DNA of 7,836 bases, taken from assembly GCA_030655595.1 (NCBI GenBank), contig JAUSNQ010000066.1, forward strand, positions 1 through 7,836, in the 5' to 3' direction. The notes beneath the pieces were generated by a model. It had not been told where the DNA came from and made no database searches. It was given only the letters and a program-made list of their open reading frames with translations. Shown here piece after piece: positions 7,308-7,836 of the stretch. How positions within the stretch are numbered: position 1 is the stretch's first letter; the number at the start of each line of letters is the position of its first letter. The DNA is from Paludibacter sp. Its GTDB lineage: Bacteria > Bacteroidota > Bacteroidia > Bacteroidales > Paludibacteraceae. A program made the translations under genes and the position numbers.

Positions 7308-7481
7308 ACCACAAAAGGCACAAAATGAAGACTAAGGGAACACAAAAGAACTAAAAACTAAGATCTAAAAACTGAAAGTGATAAATTGTATTCACTTGGT
7401 TGTACTTATGTAACTAATGTTGTTTATTATTTAAATTTATCTTTTGTGTTTCCTTAGTCTTCCTTTTGTGCCTTTTGTGGT
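7307..7481. repeat. Palindrome-ended intergenic element, copy C (inverted relative to A)
   Basis: Fills the junction between the zinc-dehydrogenase gene and the second aldolase. Left arm 7307-7348 and right arm 7441-7481 pair in inverted orientation at 39 of 41 positions. The first arm base is the last base of the upstream stop codon, as in copy A. Fourteen A-rich nt (7482-7495) separate it from ATG 7496. The core AAAGTGATAAATTGTATTCA plus CTTGG (7375-7399) is identical, in reverse complement, to 3799-3823. A four-unit heptamer array lies at 7349-7376. A small asymmetry between the two arms (AGGG versus AGGA before AACAC) is the same in A and C once they are oriented alike, so both descend from one element. 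No poly-T follows the palindrome. The sequence TATCTTTTG at 7438-7446 misses the TAnnTTTG promoter box by one base of spacing, so I do not call a promoter. Confidence 0.85.
7349..7376. repeat. 7-bp tandem array inside copy C (four units)
   Basis: Four heptamers AACTAAA, AACTAAG, ATCTAAA, AACTGAA directly after the left arm. They are the opposite-strand counterpart of the five-unit array in copy A and share its phase relative to the arm and the 25-bp core. Confidence 0.7.
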
Positions 7482-7495
7482 AAAAATAAAAAAAT

Positions 7496-7836
7496 ATGAA
7501 ACAATTAGACATCAATTTAATGCACCCGGTGGAACAAATCAATGTGATCATCGGACGAATTTACCGGAGTGGTATGACCACTACATCCGGCGGAAATATC
7601 TCAATCAGGGATGCAAACGGAGATATTTGGATTACCCCTTCTGGTGTGGATAAGGGTTCTTTGACCACCAAAGATATCATCCTTATCAAAAAAGACGGCT
7701 CAATTGTCGGTCCGCATAAACCTTCTTCGGAATATCCTTTTCACAAAGCGATTTACAAAGCAAGACCTGAACTGTCGGCTATCATCCATGCACATCCTCC
7801 CGGACTGGTTGCATTTAGTATTGCTCGTCAGGTTCC
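7496..7836 (+). CDS. Class II aldolase/adducin family protein, FucA-like, 3' partial
   Basis: The first 113 residues of a zinc-dependent class II aldolase or epimerase of the L-fuculose-phosphate aldolase / ribulose-5-phosphate 4-epimerase family; the window ends within the gene. The start at 7496 ([15 protein letters not shown]) follows an A-rich leader, and the frame is open to the last base. Visible motifs are SGGNIS at 31-36 and TPSG at 47-50 (phosphate-binding loops), Glu79 in PSSEYPFH as the likely catalytic acid, and His98 and His100 in IIHAHPP as zinc ligands; the third His lies beyond the window. It is a different, unfused aldolase from the one at 3913-5874, with GGNIS rather than GGGNTS, so the cluster carries two aldolases of this superfamily. 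Substrate is not assignable from the fragment. Confidence 0.85.
   Translation, partial: MKQLDINLMHPVEQINVIIGRIYRSGMTTTSGGNISIRDANGDIWITPSGVDKGSLTTKDIILIKKDGSIVGPHKPSSEYPFHKAIYKARPELSAIIHAHPPGLVAFSIARQV

Noticed and set aside
7438..7446. Promoter TATCTTTTG at the end of copy C driving the second aldolase
   Set aside because: The spacing between TA and TTTG is one base too long for TAnnTTTG and no well-placed -33 box was found.
3708..7481. Integron attC sites: imperfect palindromes right after stop codons between promoterless genes
   Set aside because: The ends read AACCAC...GTGGTT, and the 3' core GTTRRRY is not met (GTTCAAA, or GTGGTAAAA in copy C). Whole arms rather than structure alone are conserved, two copies are in opposite orientation, and the genes are metabolic rather than cassette-like.
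7444..7653. 69-residue + strand ORF overlapping the second aldolase
   Set aside because: It begins in the right arm of copy C and overlaps the well-supported class II aldolase frame from 7496; its protein has no recognisable features.

Overview
The window looks like a piece of a Bacteroidota (Bacteroidetes) chromosome, probably Bacteroidales or a relative. Three things point there. The leaders are A-rich and mostly lack a Shine-Dalgarno sequence. A candidate TAnnTTTG -7 promoter box precedes one gene. The thiamine-dependent dehydrogenase E1 has its alpha and beta parts fused in one chain, an arrangement I associate with this phylum. All six genes are on the + strand; the first lacks its 5' end and the last its 3' end. 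Placement below phylum is inference.

Layout: (1) 1-1631, the C-terminal majority of a fused 2-oxoacid dehydrogenase E1 alpha/beta protein. (2) 1632-1713, a short gap with a candidate promoter. (3) 1714-2553, a Bro-N/DinD-like protein of phage-antirepressor type. (4) 2557-3708, a PHP-domain putative metal-dependent hydrolase, 3 bp after the previous stop. (5) 3913-5874, a class II aldolase fused to a short-chain dehydrogenase (RhaE/RhaW-like). (6) 6036-7307, a zinc-dependent medium-chain dehydrogenase resembling L-sorbose-1-phosphate reductase. (7) 7496-7836, the N-terminal part of a second, FucA-like class II aldolase. Genes 4-7 read as a sugar-phosphate catabolic cluster: a reductase or epimerising step, two aldolases that could split ketose 1-phosphates into DHAP plus an aldehyde, an SDR to oxidise the aldehyde, and a PHP enzyme that may act as a phosphatase. 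The actual sugar cannot be fixed from sequence alone.

The most striking signal is non-coding. The three junctions 4/5, 5/6 and 6/7 are each almost completely filled by a palindrome-ended element (191, 142 and 175 bp). Each starts at or within 7 nt of the upstream stop codon and ends 12-14 nt before the next start codon, leaving only an A-rich leader. The first and third are copies of one element in opposite orientations, with about 42-bp arms built on CACAAAAG units, an internal 7-bp tandem array and a perfectly shared 25-bp core. The second has different arms, built on CACATTAG-like units, and a version of that arm module also lies inside the other two. The earlier junctions (1/3 and 3/4) have no such element. 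No tRNA, rRNA, CRISPR array or transposase gene was seen.
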